From Saturnia japonica (Eukaryota > Arthropoda > Insecta > Lepidoptera > Saturniidae): a stretch of DNA of 64,000 bases. The translations under genes were made by a program, and so were the position numbers. The notes under the pieces were generated by a model, which ran no database searches, had not been told where the DNA came from, and was given only the letters and a program-made list of their open reading frames with translations. The DNA lies in NCBI GenBank assembly GCA_033032175.1, contig CM065322.1, forward strand, positions 6,262,001 to 6,326,000, given 5' to 3'. Positions 25,574-39,010 of this stretch are shown here, one piece after another; within the stretch, counting starts at the first letter, position 1; every line of letters begins with the position of its first letter.

Positions 25574-28500
25574 TTAATGTTTTATTACTTTATCTATATC
25601 ACAATCGGTGCCGTATTCTGGTTTCTTGAAGCTTCTACCCCTCTTGCATGTGACCCAACACTCGTGGATTGGTTTTTGCACAAAGTCTGTGAAAATATTA
25701 ACATCTATTTAATTTATTTATCAATTTATATTTATATTATTGAGCTAGCGGTGAACCACAGCTCCGCGTGCGTTTGTTACGCAGTATTTTTTATACTAAA
25801 GGGCACAAACAGGCAGACGGCAGCACTAGGAGTATTACAGCCATGTTGTCGACCTTGGAGACCGTATTTCAATTCCTCTTTGAAGAGCCCAGTGTCATAG
25901 CCCTGGGCGAAAACCGTGCTGAGTAACCCATTCCATAACCCTAGGTGCATGGCAGTTAGGTTTTAAACTGTGAGGATGAGTAGTAGCCAGCCAACCATGG
26001 AGGAAGGTGCTAGATTAGAACATTGTTGAGGGCACCATACCGAAAAGTTCCTTAGAGCATTCTCAATCGTAGATACATCCATTGTTGTGCAGTAATTAAT
26101 TTCATCTAATAATTTAATTTTACTTAACTTATTCACAATTCTTATAGCATATCAATTTTGGAATAGTAGTATACCCGTGCACGAAATATGTATTATCAAA
26201 ATCAGTTGAGAGTTAATATAGTTGTTAATTTAAACCGATTCTAAATGTATTGTTGAAGATTTTATAGCCTGTCATTATAGCAATGTCATGAGCATCCTAT
26301 GTATAAAATTATGTATATGCATAAAATGTATATTCCTAAAAATCGGTCAAGCCGTTTTTCACTTTAATTCAGACATACAAACAGACAGACCGACACACGA
26401 TTGTTTTAATCTAATATTCGTGATCGGTGTCCCTAAATATAGAATGTTTAACAGGAAATTTGGAGAAAAATTACATGTACAGACAGAACAACAGATTAAT
26501 TAATATATATTACCGAGGCAGTCAAAAATATGACATGACTTTCAAACGTAATATTGTCAAATACTTGCTACCCAGCACTGGACAGTGACCGTTATAGTTT
26601 AAGTTATAAATATTTTATTATTTGCGTAGATATTGAAATAGTTAATGAATATTATTGCACTTTTAAAACAATACTGCTTTTCTATAATTAAATTCTTACT
26701 TGATTCATAGAGTTCCTAATAGATTTTTGTCTCAATAAGAACAGTATCAGACGAAATTCTCAGTATAACATATCAATACTAGAGTCATACGAAAGTGACG
26801 ATGGCGCCGGCGCAACGTCGCTCGTAGGCGAGATAGGCAAGTTGACCACACGTTCTACTTTTGTATAAAGTAAAGAGCTCGATCGATGCGCGCGCGACGT
26901 CGCTCGTAGGCGAGAAAGGCAAGGTGACCACACGTTCTACTTTTGTATAAAGTAAAAATCAATAATATTTAATTGATGACATCGCTTGTAAGTGATTATC
27001 TTTGTTACAATTTTTGTCTAAATCAAAATAATCAAAAAATAATTTATTCAACAATTTAGGCCCCAAAAAGGCACTGATGAACGTCAAAACACACTACTAC
27101 CGGTTCGGAAAAACATCCCAGCCATCGAGAAGAACCAGTAATAAATTCGATCGGAGTTATCTTTTTCTTGAATTTTTTTCTAGCATTAAAAATAATATTT
27201 ACAGTCAGTAGTCACATTAAAAATTAGATGTGACTGCGACTTCATTCGCGTGGTATATTTCGTGTACGAAAAACGGAAACTAAAGTGTAATGTATATCTT
27301 ATGAACGATATTTGTATGTAGGTAGTTCTAACTTTTTAGTCGTAATAACGAACACACAACATTTATTTATCTCTGTCGTATTTTATTACAAAAGTTAAGA
27401 AATAACAAGATATACACCATAAATAAAAACCTCATCTCACTTCAATCTTTACCTTACGGTATTTGACCGGTAAGCTTTGAGAATATCCAATTAAAATAAT
27501 TGAAATATTAACCGTCCTTTACGAAAAGCTAATTTTATTTAATAACTTTATTTTTTATTAATCTTTAATATCCAGTGAATAATAATGCTTTTAGTATGTA
27601 TTTTTGGTGTAATTTAATAGCAATCTTGATAGTGCAAACACCAAATAACGATATATGTATATATCGTAGAAAATTTAGATCGCATAGATATTTTTGATTT
27701 TTTTATACTTTTAAAAATACCGTTAAAATCTATCTAAAGCATTTAAGAATAATATTAAAGCCCAGCCTTAAATTATTAATATACGTGCTTAGAGAAAATA
27801 AACTTAAGTGTGACAATAAAGGTAAAATAAATGTCATGATTATTTAAATCAAGCCGTACAGTGCCATCTATGAATAATCCTGAAACTAATTTGGATTAAT
27901 TTGGTATCTTTTAACTTGTTTCACACTACATTTATAAAAATTTATTACAAAATGACATATACATACATTACTTTTTTATATGTACATAACCTAAACGCAA
28001 TTTATAGACCATTCCAATGTCCATATGTGTGAAAATAGATTCCAAATGTACCCTTAGACTATAAACTACAATCACACCAAATTTCATTAAATTCGGTCCA
28101 GTAGTTTTTGCGTGATTGTGTGTTCAAACATACCGACTGACAAACAAAAATTTCAAAAACAATCAAAATTTATTTTGTCCATTATTCTAAATCCTCACCG
28201 TATTTTTTTTCCAAATATCTTCAATGTACAGATTTCGTTGGATGCACAGAGAGGGAGTGGCTTCCAATAACTATTATTCACACAATGATCCGTTTTTTAA
28301 CAGTAAAACCGGCTTGCTATGGTCTTTGAACTCCATTGTCTGGCAAATCAGTAACGTGCTTCGGGATCCTATTATAAAACCTAACACTATTGCCTATAAA
28401 ACTTTTATTACTCTTACTAAGTCTAAAACACGGTACATGAATATATATTAAAATAAAATTATCTTTAATAGGACTTGCCCATGCATGTTGGTACCAATAT

Positions 28501-31500
28501 CTAATAACGTTTTCGCTAATGACATTTCAAATAAATAACAATATAATTATCTCTTTTAGCACATGATATTGTATTCTTGAAAATCTAATCATATGGGATA
28601 CTCAGTAAATACTTAAAAATTATTTATGCTAAAACTATGCAAAATTTACATATATTCGATAATTATTGCGACTTGCACCAAAAAAATTCAATTTTAGCCT
28701 AAATTAAGTTTAGTTATGTTAAAATGTATTAATTTAACGTTTTAAGGATTTGTTTCAAGCCGCCCGTAGTGACGAATAGTATATTACGAACCGAGGGAGA
28801 AACGCTCCCTAGGTGCGTTTACAATTTTTTTCTCCTCCGGGATGAAAATTTATATATTTTATATATAAACACGCAGTTGCTAGGTTACCGGGAAATAAAG
28901 TAAAGTACGTGCATGCGCACATTTGCCATCTCATCGGGAGAGAATCGGGTACTTTTCTCCCGCGTGACAGGGACTAAAAGTGAACTTTTCATCCCGGAGG
29001 AGAAAAAATAAATTTGTAGTTGTGTCTGTTTAATCAGTGCATGTATTTATTTTTCAAATTTCCTAATAGACTTCTATTATAAAGGACACTGATGATGAAT
29101 ATGACATTAAAATATTATTTGTCTGTCTGCCTGTTTGTTTAATCGGAATTGACTTATTTATTAATTCTCAACAGATTTTGTTGAAATTTGTGACGGGAAG
29201 TATACGTCGTTCATCAATTGATAGAATTTAAGATTTGTCAATAATATGAGTTAAAAATAAAACTACTAGACGAAAGCATCCGCTAATATTTATCTCTCTA
29301 CATATTATAAAACTCAACGTCTCTCTGTCTGTCTTTCCGTTCATGTGTTTTTCATGCGTAAACACAAATCCAGTTTATATGATTTTATATTATATTTATA
29401 GCATATCTGGCCAGGTTATAGGATATAAATATTTTGTTGCATAAAGTAACGTACAAAATATTTACTGAGGATAATAGTGAAACAATTTAGAAAAAGACGC
29501 TTTTGGGGCGCATAAATATCTTGCGCTGAGGAAACAATAAGATACATAAATCAAATTAATGTACCACATAATTGTAGATCACAAAAATACCTATAAGAAA
29601 GCTAGCGACAGCATATGTCTAGCTTCTAAGGGTCACCCACAATAAGGATTTTTGATTACTTTTAGATATTTTTATTCAATATAATTATTTACTACATTCC
29701 ATTGCTTCGTAAGTTCAAAGTATTTTAAAGTTTGTAAGAGTATGCAATGGCTGCAAAGTTTTGTTCAACTTAAACGATTATCGTAATTACTTAATCTCTA
29801 TATTACCAAACACAACAAAATATACATATATTAAACAAATATAAACAACTAAAAACATAATATATATGAATTTTAAAAAGTCTCACATATTCAATGAGTG
29901 GTTCTCGAAGTAATGGTACAAAGAAACATACATATATGCATTGCGTTTTATAATATATGTAACAATGTAGATACAAATTTAAAAACATTCGGCGGGTGAC
30001 AGGCGGGGGCAGCACAATCTGTGCGTGCACTTGACCTACGGCATTCTGTAGTCTATTCGAGCGGAACCGCGGACACAGCTAGTATTGTATAAACCTGCTA
30101 AAGCCAACTTTATACGGACTAATTTATTTAAATATTTGCTGGTTACGATTGGAATAATTTGTATTTTATATAATGGTTATATCAATTTTGTGCTGCGGCG
30201 CGGTGTGTCGCAATTCATTTCTAGGTTGAATTTCCGCGTTATCCCGTATCGGATATTTTTATTTAGTTTAGTTTTTTAAATTATTATGACCTACAACATA
30301 CTACTATTGATGAAGAAAATTTAAGTAAAAATGTACTAATAGTTGATGAAACAACCGAAGAGTTCTCGAGTGGCAACTGCGTACTGGAAGACGCAGTGTG
30401 GACAGACCAGCCAAAAGGTGGAGCGACGCGACGGCCTGGTAAGGTTTCCGAGAAGCCATTGGTTACGAGTATCGCTGGACCAGTCGTTGTGGTGATGTTT
30501 GGAGGAAAATTATCGTGAAATTTATTACCATAGATAAACTTGATTTATTATTTTTATTATTTTTAATATGGCTTCTGCTATTTCGATAACGACAAGTGTG
30601 AAAAATACACGTTCTACAGTTTAGTTGGCAATTGTTCAGTGTAATACAGAATAACCTAAAAAACAAACACATAATGGCACGACAAAAAATAGTCATTTTA
30701 GAAATTATATAGTTTTCTTGGTGACCCCACTAAAGACGTGACCTCGATCTTAGTGGATTACGCATATTCACCTTTTGTGGCAAAGGCCGTTTTTAGGTCT
30801 AAGTGAAATTGTTTTTTGCTAAAGCTACTATTGTTTCGGATAAGTCAGGAAGCTGAGCGAAGGCTTGTGTTTTTAAACACAGTCTAATAGACGTTTATTG
30901 TTTGACAAAGTTTGAATATTAATGTAGAGATCCAGAAAGTCTGCTGGATTTGGCTTCAGAATATTTCAGATTGTTCTGTCGTTTATCTGAATGTCAAAAA
31001 TTTTAAAGTGGGTCGTTGAGTAAAATAAGTAGGTAATATTTAGTGGAAAGAGAATTGAGTTATTGAATTTTTCATATATAAAGTAGGTACATTTGAGAAT
31101 TTGAAGCAATGATGGTTCAGTGGTAGCGAGTACTGACATCGGGTCGAACGTCATTAAATTAAATAAGGCTGCAACTTCTGCTTCTACTATTTTTTTAAAC
31201 AATAGCATGGCAAAATCCCTGACTTATCTTGTGCCTGATGGTCTGCACATAGGATGGATGTAGACAGGATGAAGTTGGATCTCCCATACATTACGAATAA
31301 TGCAAGATCGACGTTTAACGCGTTGTTGGTTCGATATGCGCAGAAAATCAACACTTTGGTTAAATATTTACATTATAAAAATAGATTTAAAAAAAATTCT
31401 CGACTGTGTGTGTGAATACTGATCGACGTTTGGCGTCAGTCACACCTGCTGGAAAGTGAAGACGAGGCCAAGGATTGTACGTGATCGTTCAGTAAAAATT

Positions 31501-32988
31501 GATTCACTCGTCTTTTGAAGACCACTTTGTTATTATGTTATGTTATTTATTATACATTACTAGGAACAGATAAATCTGTCTAAGAGATGTTTTTACGTTT
31601 GTAGTAGTGCAATACATACAATGACTAAAACCTAAATAAACATAACTTTTATATATTCACACATTACTCCTGCTTTACTGGCACTGATGTCAATAAATAA
31701 GATACCAAACAAAAAAACAACGAAAAAAAATCTATAATCATTAAAATACTGAAAGAATTGAAGAGCCATTTACATTTTTGATGCGCGTGAGAACATCAAA
31801 TTCCCTTTAAACCATCTCTGTTTGTATTTCAACAGCGTGTCAACACTTACCTTTCTTACTATCGCAGTTAAACTCATGCATGTCGCAAGAGTCTATAAAA
31901 GTTCTCATTTCTCCACACGAATCCATTCCACACATCTGCACTTGATCGTGTCGGCAGATATCAGCTATCTTGCATTCTTCATTTAACTAGGATAACAGTT
32001 CAATCACATATCTATATGGATATATAAACTTTATATGTGCCTATTAGATTTGGAAGTATTTAAATTAAAAGATATTTGATATATTTTGAAGACACTTTTA
32101 TGAAATACTTCAAAAGTGTCGATTATTATATAATATTCAATTAATTAAAAAAAATTGTTTAACATTAGCTAGTATTTTATTATAATAGCGAAAGAGTGTT
32201 TGTTATAATAATGTTTGTACTTTCGTCGCTCTTAAACGACTGGACGGAATGTAATAAAAATTGGCATAGAAGTGGATCAGTGCACATAGGATACCATTTT
32301 CGTTTTATCGCTTAACGAAGCGGGTGGGTAACACAGCTCGTAATAAATATAGCATATTAACAACTGTAAACATTCCATTACCTATTTTACCTTGTGCATG
32401 TTAATATTTTAGTCAAAGTCACAATGAGATTTTGCGAAACGACAAAACAAACCGATGGAATTAAATCATCTAAATTATCCGAAACAATAAATAAACATCT
32501 TAGACCTATATATCGTGTGTTATTTTTTTATAATAGGACGGCATGTTGGTGATACTGTCCCAGACGGTAAGCACAGTACAATCCTAACACAACAGCGACT
32601 ACCGAGAGATCAAAATCCACCGGCGGTCGCCGCTGCCTGCATAAATATCTCTTCACGTTACGCTTAAAGAACCCGATGTCGTAAGAAGCAGGCAAAATAC
32701 TGGCCGGTAGAAGGTTCCACAGATTAAAGGTACGATAAAGATAAGTCATAGAGAATTAAATATTTATTATGCCTAAATTATACGTAAAATGTTGAAGATT
32801 TTTTACTTTTAGTCTTATGAAAGGCCAATACCGTAGTTCATTTATAATTCACAAAAATTTCACTTTCAAACTACCAAGTGAATGGTTGCCGATGAAAATT
32901 ATATGAACCTTACCTTAGCACTATCAACGTGTGCGTTAGTTTTTTCAATCAAAAATATTAATATTATGTAAGTAAAATATAAACACAT
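25574..32988 (-). CDS. KL3: secreted Kazal-like cysteine-rich protein (paralogue of KL4)
   Basis: Spliced minus-strand model: 32988-32914, 31986-31851, 25686-25574 (107 aa). Exon 1 holds the entire signal peptide (MCLYFTYIILIFLIEKTNAH) and ends in phase 0 at AAG|GTAAGG. The cysteine exon reads C-KIADI-C-RHDQVQM-C-GMDSCGEM, then FIDS-C-DMHEFN-C and ends in phase 1. An extra cysteine (DSCGE) sits in the C3-C4 loop. The tail has HECWVTCKRGRSFKKPEY and one more cysteine, giving nine in the mature protein (with two in the tail's HECWVTC). KL4 next door is nearly identical in the cysteine exon and tail, so this is a recent duplication. The 6.2 kb last intron is filled with repeats. In contrast to most members, no separate tiny first exon is needed. 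Confidence 0.75.
26815..26956 (+). repeat. Two-copy tandem repeat, period 82
   Basis: ACGTCGCTCGTAGGCGAG, GACCACACGTTCTACTTTTG and TATAAAGTAAA occur at 26815-26874 and again at 26897-26956, nearly identical. The spacer is G+C-rich (GATGCGCGCGCGACG). It lies in the long KL3 intron. Confidence 0.8.
27055..27165 (+). repeat. Retroelement tail fragment
   Basis: The words CACTACTACCGGTTCGGAAA and GAGAAGAACCAGTAATAAATT match a dispersed lepidopteran repeat tail that I know in forms such as ACTACCGGTTCGGAAA. Fragment only; no coding content. Confidence 0.45.
28823..29013. repeat. Inverted-repeat element (hairpin or MITE-like)
   Basis: The arm at 28823-28848 (TTTCTCCTCCGGGATGAAAA core) and that at 28986-29009 (TTTTCATCCCGGAGGAGAAA core) are near-perfect reverse complements, about 24 bases each, around a loop of about 137 bases. 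It lies in the KL3 last intron. It may be a small MITE or the tip of a palindromic dispersed repeat. Confidence 0.65.
29275..29680. repeat. Dispersed repeat fragments (families D and related)
   Basis: AACGTCTCTCTGTCTGTC followed by CATGCGTAAACAC resembles the start of the unit at 38840-39000. GAAAGCTAGCGACAGCATATG and CTTCTAAGGGTCACCCACAAT match the family D tail at 35400-35500. Confidence 0.5.
31108..31165 (+). repeat. SINE head fragment (family C)
   Basis: CAATGATGGTTCAGTGGTAG and CGGGTCGAACGTC match the A-box and B-box of the SINE at 61215. Confidence 0.6.
32540..32748 (-). mobile_element. Non-LTR retroelement 3' fragment (family B), in KL3 intron 1
   Basis: The minus strand encodes RTFNLWNLLPASILPA and GFFKRNVKRYLCRQRR, the standard C-terminal end of a non-LTR reverse transcriptase, followed by the family B 3' region. 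It is a heavily 5'-truncated copy within the first intron of KL3. Confidence 0.75.
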
Positions 32989-34925
32989 AACGATATATTT
33001 CACACAAAGCTAGAATTCAATTTATTAGTGTAATTTTAACATATTCGTAAATAATAAAATTATTAAAAAACAAAAAAAAAAAAATTATTGTTCGAACCAA
33101 TTCAAACTCTGCTTGCTATATTTACATTTTAGATATTTGTTTTCAAAGAAGTTGTTACCGATAAATTTTATTATAAGTATTCGTCTATTGAGCGAATAGG
33201 TATCAGAGATTTTAGTTTATCGAATATTATTTGTACGAAGCTATAAGAACTTTACTGAAACTTTCTCAATTTTATACTCTCGAGGATAAGGGTTTTATTA
33301 TGTTTCCACACCGTACGCTGTTTTCTTCGAAATTATATTTTTAGAATCTATGAGAGTAGATAGATTTGATAAATATACTGTTATTGAAAATTACTTTTAT
33401 TGTGTACAATAAATAAAAAATAATTATTATTATCGAATTTTGGTAGCTTTAATTTCATTTTAACAAGCGGAACTACAACAGCTGATTGTCAAATGTATAT
33501 TTATTATAATTTTTAATATAATATGTTGTTTTAGTATCTATAACACTAGCTTTGTCCTACGGTTTAACTCGTGTTAAATATTCGACCAACTCTCCAACGC
33601 ACCGCAGCCAACGCATCCGTGTCTAATCATTCCCACTATTCGTAATTGCCTATAGTTTGCCAGGTTTCTTGACGTTCATAGTCACTGCTCCGCTCCTTAG
33701 GTTCTTAGCGTTTAGTTATATAGCTTTCCTCAATAAATAGGTTATAAAATGCAAAAAGTATTTTCAAATCAGACTAGTAGTTCCAAAGATTAGCGCGCTC
33801 AAACAAGGAAATAACCTTTTGAGCTTTCTGATATTAAAATAGATAGGTAAATAACACTCTTATCGCTAAAATATGGATCAAGTTTTGTCTAACTATTACA
33901 TATTTAGTTCGCACGAACATTCATTTTTAATAATATCATATTCAACTAAAACAATTGAGGGTGTAGTATTGTCTAGAATAATAAGTACACAGACATTTGA
34001 CCTTTATATGTATGTCGATGACCTAGATAGATCGCTGTTGCTTGGATGTCGACGGTTAGTACAGAATAGAACTTATCACTGTAATGGGTTTAAAACATTT
34101 TACTCTTTTTATAATAAAAAGTTAAAAGATCTGTTATATTAGTAAAAATATTAATACTTTTCTTTTCAAACACAAGCTGTTATTCAATATTTAAAAAAAA
34201 TTGTAACGCACAAGAAATTTATTTAGGGTATTTTCCCCTTTCTCCAGATTTTATTTGTGGTAAAAGCTTTTAAAATTTTTGAAATATCTTATTATTCTCT
34301 GCAAACTCATTCGTTTAATACGTTTATCGTGGGGAAAAATTAAAAACCACTCAAGCACCTTGATAAGTAAATCTACTTAATTTTGGAAAAAGAATGAAAA
34401 TTGAAAATTCCAAAAACATAGAAAATCTAACTTTAAAAAAAAATGGACCGACATCTTTGGGATTCCGCCATTTTGGATTTAAAATGACGTCTCTCAGCTA
34501 ACCTAAAGATTAGCTGAATAAGACGTCGTTTCTGGGCATTTCTAGAAGATAATATGTTTTTTTGGTATTGTTATTCTTAGTTTTATAATTATTATACTTA
34601 GTTTATTCTACAATTTGTACCAGCAATAAACGTTATTTCTTTCTTCCTTTCTAACCATACATTGTTCAATCCATACTAAAATTCAGCTCAGTTGGTCGGG
34701 GATTTAACTGTTTTCAATTCAGTTGAAAGATTTAACCCATATTATCAAGGATACTAAAAAGAATATGACAATTCTGTCTTGTGTCGTAGATATATTATTT
34801 AGATTTTTAACTGTTAATGTTTAGTTAGATAAAGAGGTTATAAAATTATTCCAATACAGTTCACATTCTAGATTTGTTGGTAAATGTTGTGTTATTTAAA
34901 AAACTGTCAACAAATAAAATATAAC
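32989..34925. other. Intergenic stretch between KL3 and KL4
   Basis: No gene supported. Family F repeat covers 33540-33810. The 89-codon frame at 33873-34142 has no recognisable protein feature and is not called. Confidence 0.45.
33540..33815. repeat. Interspersed repeat (family F)
   Basis: Second copy of the unit at 19945-20235: TTTCTTGACGTTCATAGTC, CCTCAATAAATAGG, GTAGTTCCAAAGATTAGCGCG. Confidence 0.6.
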
Positions 34926-34929
34926 TGTA

Positions 34930-37580
34930 TTATACATTTATTATTCTGTTTGATGATTTCATGTTTATATTACAATCAGAACGGTATTCTGGCTTTTTGA
35001 AAGATCTTCCTCTCTTGCAGGTCACCCAGCATTCATGGATAGGACGTTGTTTGAAATCTGTTAAAATTACAGTCTATACAATTAATAAAATTGAAGTGTC
35101 TGTTTGTAATGTCAAAATAACAGCTTTTTACTAAATGCATATGAAAGTATATACGATACCTATAACATAAAACACTTTTTTACATTTTTTGTCTGTCTGA
35201 TCGATTTTGACGGGACTTTCACTGGTAGATACCTGATGTTATAAGGAGTAACTTTTACTTTAGAAAAATAATTAAGGTTCTGCACAAAAAAGAAAAACAT
35301 TCTCATGGTGAATCAATTCGGGCGCTTAAATGGCTTACGCTGAGTGCCTATTCCATATGAGTTATATAAAATTAATGTAGTTAATAGTTGTAAAAATTAA
35401 GAAGACCTCCAAAAAATCAGCGAATATGTCTATCTTCTAAGGAACACCCACAATAAGCATTTTTGTCTTTAAAATAACCGGGAACGGAGGAGCAATATTC
35501 GCGCGAGTGCCCGATCGATGGCATTCTGTGAAAACATTAATTTGCTGACTGCGAAAAAAGAGGATTTTGTTTTTAGAGCGTATGTATGTGTGCTTATTTC
35601 TTTTGTACTCCTGTAGCCAAAACTGCTTCATAGATTTTATCATACGAGGTGTAGTTAGATTCGTTTTATTTGTGGGAGTGACATAGGCTGTATAATATTT
35701 AATTACGACGTCTGGGAATCAAATGAAAAGTAAAAATATTTAAAAGCGGATAGCTCAGAGGTGGTTCCATTTTAATTCCATTGGCATTGGACCTTCGACT
35801 TGGATGATACACCAAGGCACTCCTCAATAAGTTTTTTTTTTGTTAAAAATAGTCTTGTAAAATCAACATGTTACTGGTGTCTTACCAAAAATAAGTGAGC
35901 CTTTCGATTTACTCAACTACGCACCATATAAATTAGGCAACCAGGACCTAATTTTGAGTAATTTTGAAATGTGATTTAGTCGCCTTGTCAACCTATTCAC
36001 GTCTTGCATGGGAATATTTACATGGAAATAGTAAGTGTACTGTATAATGTACCTTTTTTGCTGTCACAATTAAACTCATGCATATCGCATGTGTCGATAA
36101 ATGTTCTCATTTCCCCGCAGGCGTCGATCCCACACATCGGTACCTTATCGTGGACACAGAGGTCTGCTATTTTACACTCTTCTTCGTTCTATTAACATAA
36201 TTTGATTAATTGTTTCTTTTCCACACTAAGTAGCAAGGCCAAGGTGCCTGACGGTAAGCATAGTACGATTCAAAAATAACGGTGACCATGGAGACATCGG
36301 AAATTTATCAACGGTCGACATCGACAGCTGGACTCTCAAAACGAGACAACCCAGAAGAGATTATCATGATGTGTATGTTCGTCGCGATCCAGTTGAACAC
36401 AATTGTTCTTACCTGCTAGTAGGTAACTCCTGCTAGGTATGAAAGTTAAGTTCATTTTGTTATGTAGTACAACATGGATAAGTGGGATCTCTACGGACAA
36501 GTAAGTTCTCACATAAAAAGGTAGATCTTACCCAGTCTATGTGATATCCAGGTACAAAAACAATTGTTTTATTTACAATATTACAAATAAAGTTTATATG
36601 TAATAAAAATTTTGGTTTGTCTTTTAGAATCATTTCTAAAATTTATTTCAATCTGATAATTTTGAATTTTGAAATTTATGATAAATATATTGCTTAGGTA
36701 AGCAAAATGGCGAGAGTTCCACCAGCCACCGACACGCCTTGTATCTTGTACAGTTAATGTTTTGTTTGGTGTTCGTCCTATCGGCTGGGGACACACTAAC
36801 CATATAGTTAGTTAATAAGCTGTTTCTTCACAAATTGATAAGATAATGTAATTTTGTATTAGTGTACCTTAATAAACATTGGTTTTTGGTTTGCCAAATC
36901 ATCAACAAATTAAAGAATATAATTTGATCTCACGTTGGTAATTCTAAAGAAATCATTTTGACGTGATACCGCGTCAGATCGTGTTACCATTTTTTTTTGT
37001 GTAAAATATTTTTATTGAAGGTTGCGCGGTGTGTTCCTACATATTGCTTATATTGCTTAGGCAGGAAAAAACGGCGACAAGGCTGTTTTTTAATTTGGTG
37101 TCAAAGAGATATTCAATGCAAGTAGTATCTTAATTATAGAGATATAATTTTATTACAATATCCTAAGAATAAGAAATAAATCTCAAATAAAGAGGTTTAA
37201 AATATGTTTTTGTTGCAAAAGGAGTTAGAAACTTAGAATAGATTTCAGTTACAAAGGTTCCTGACATAATCATATCTTATTTAATCAGTTTTTACTGTAT
37301 TTTCTTATTAATGTAAAAACGGAAAATATTTCATGTTTTACCTTAAGGGTTTCACTGTGTGCATTAATACGTCCTATGAGGTATATGATGTAAGCTGAAA
37401 TAAAATGAAAATGACAATTGTTATACTTATGTAGAATATGATTTAAAACGTAGATCAATGATATGTTTTCGGTTCGCTACAACCGTTAACGGAAACCAAT
37501 AATTGATCTGTGATTTAAAATTAAATTTTATCTTTTGCTATGTTTCCTCCATAGTACCTCAATATTTTACCTATCACCAT
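34930..37580 (-). CDS. KL4: secreted Kazal-like cysteine-rich protein (paralogue of KL3)
   Basis: Spliced minus-strand model: 37580-37571, 37394-37342, 36188-36053, 35057-34930 (108 aa). The proposed first coding exon is only 10 nt (ATG GTG ATA G, donor GTAAAA), the second has acceptor TTTATTTCAG and encodes YIIYLIGRINAHSETLK, ending in phase 0. The cysteine exon reads C-KIADL-C-VHDKVPM-C-GIDACGEM, then FIDT-C-DMHEFN-C. The tail HECWVTCKRGRSFKKPEY is the same as in KL3 for 18 residues, then diverges (RSDCNINMKSSN). It keeps the extra cysteines of KL3. The 10 nt exon is the weakest part; the second to fourth exons are well supported by their match to KL3. Confidence 0.68.
35085..35680. repeat. 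Dispersed repeat (family D), in KL4 last intron
   Basis: GTGTCTGTTTGTAATGTCAA, TTACGCTGAGTGCCTATTCC, CTTCTAAGGAACACCCACAAT and AAATAACCGGGAACGG are shared with 48480-48790, 51700-52080 and 62280-62480. The unit is non-coding as far as I can see. Confidence 0.6.
36230..36345 (-). repeat. Family B fragment, in KL4 intron
   Basis: CTGACGGTAAGCATAGTACGATTC and ACGGTGACCATGGAGACATC match family B in the same order; strongly decayed. Confidence 0.5.
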
Positions 37581-38839
37581 TCAAGAAATTGTTTGTTTTT
37601 AGCATTATATAGGAAATAATAGGATTTAGAATTATATTATTAAGGAACGTTGTAAAACCTAAAACGTCACTCCATAATTCTCAGGAGTGGAGCAGTAACC
37701 GTAATCGTTAAAGCAATCTGGCAAGCGGTAGGCGAGGTACGGCCGTTTTCAATAACGTTACTATCCGTTGTTTCAGGTACTAAAGAAAGACAAATATAAC
37801 CTTTTGTCCTCACTTTTATTCAATAACCTATTAATGGCGTGGCGTGGCGTGGTAAATTTAACTCGGGTAAAACCGTGGAGCACAGCTAGTTTGTTAGTAA
37901 ATCTTAAGAAGTGAATTATAGGACATCATATTGTCTTTCCACTGGTGTAAACATTTCATCGTCACACCTACAGATTTATGTTTTAATAATACAATTATGA
38001 ATGTGAACACTCACCTAATAATATATACATAATTTATCATCATAAAGCAATATGTTTGTGTGTCATTTGTAATGACATTTGTATTGTTTCTGAATTCATA
38101 TTATGTTATGCGAAATTTATAGTACAATAAAATTTATCGCAAAACATTTATAGATACGGAAATTGTTTGCGAAGTAAAAATACAAATTTTATGTTCGACA
38201 ACATTGCTTGGTATTTCGAGAAACTGATTTGCACACATGTGGCTTATTTGATCGTATTTATTTCAATAAGACTTATTTAAATGACTTTATGTAATAGATA
38301 GTAAGTTATTTATGTTTTAAATTACATGATATTGAGTCTTGTGATGTTAAATTGTGAAATTACTTGCTAACCGCAATCCATTTATTGGCATGCCCCTCTA
38401 ATCTTCAGTTAGCGACAAAGCCTGTATTCGATTACCGTGCTATTTCCTATAATTCCGAACGATTTCACAATAACAATTTGCTTTTATTAGATGTGTCAAT
38501 AATAACGATTTATCTCATTGATTGGTTTAGAGTGGTTTTCAACATCTAGTTATACTTTTGAATTTCTGCACTATAAATAACGTTTTAAGTACAAGTTATA
38601 AATATACTGTTTTTTTTTCTTGATTTGCATTTTAGCAGAATGGTAGATAATTTTTTAGCTTTCCTTTATCTGGAGTAACCAATCTGAAGTTGTCATTATG
38701 TAGACAAACATATATTACTTTAATTACTTTAAGTATTTTATGATAATTGCACTACAAAGCCAGTCAGTCCACAAGGCTATTGTATGTAAGATGTAGGTAC
38801 ATATGTTACATTTAGATAACACAATAATAATCCATACTA

Positions 38840-39010
38840 ATATAATAAATGCGAAAGTAACTCTGTCTGTCTGTATACATTTTTCACGCCTAAACCGCAG
38901 AATGCATCACAGTTGTGTGATGAATTTTGGTATAGATATAGATTGGACCTTGATGAAGGACATAGGCTACTTTATGTCGCGAAAATTAAACTTTAAGGGA
39001 TGAAACATGG
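38840..39010 (+). repeat. Dispersed repeat fragment
   Basis: CTAATATAATAAATGCGAAAG, CTCTGTCTGTCTGT and TTTTCACGCCTAAACCGC are a common lepidopteran dispersed repeat start; GATTGGACCTTGATGAAGG and GGGATGAAA follow. Confidence 0.5.

Noticed and set aside
28224..28451. 75-codon open frame in the KL3 intron
   Set aside because: No recognisable domain and repeat-derived sequence on its 5' side; not supported as a gene.
33873..34142. 89-codon open frame between KL3 and KL4
   Set aside because: No signal peptide, domain or splice context; low-complexity AT-rich codons consistent with chance.
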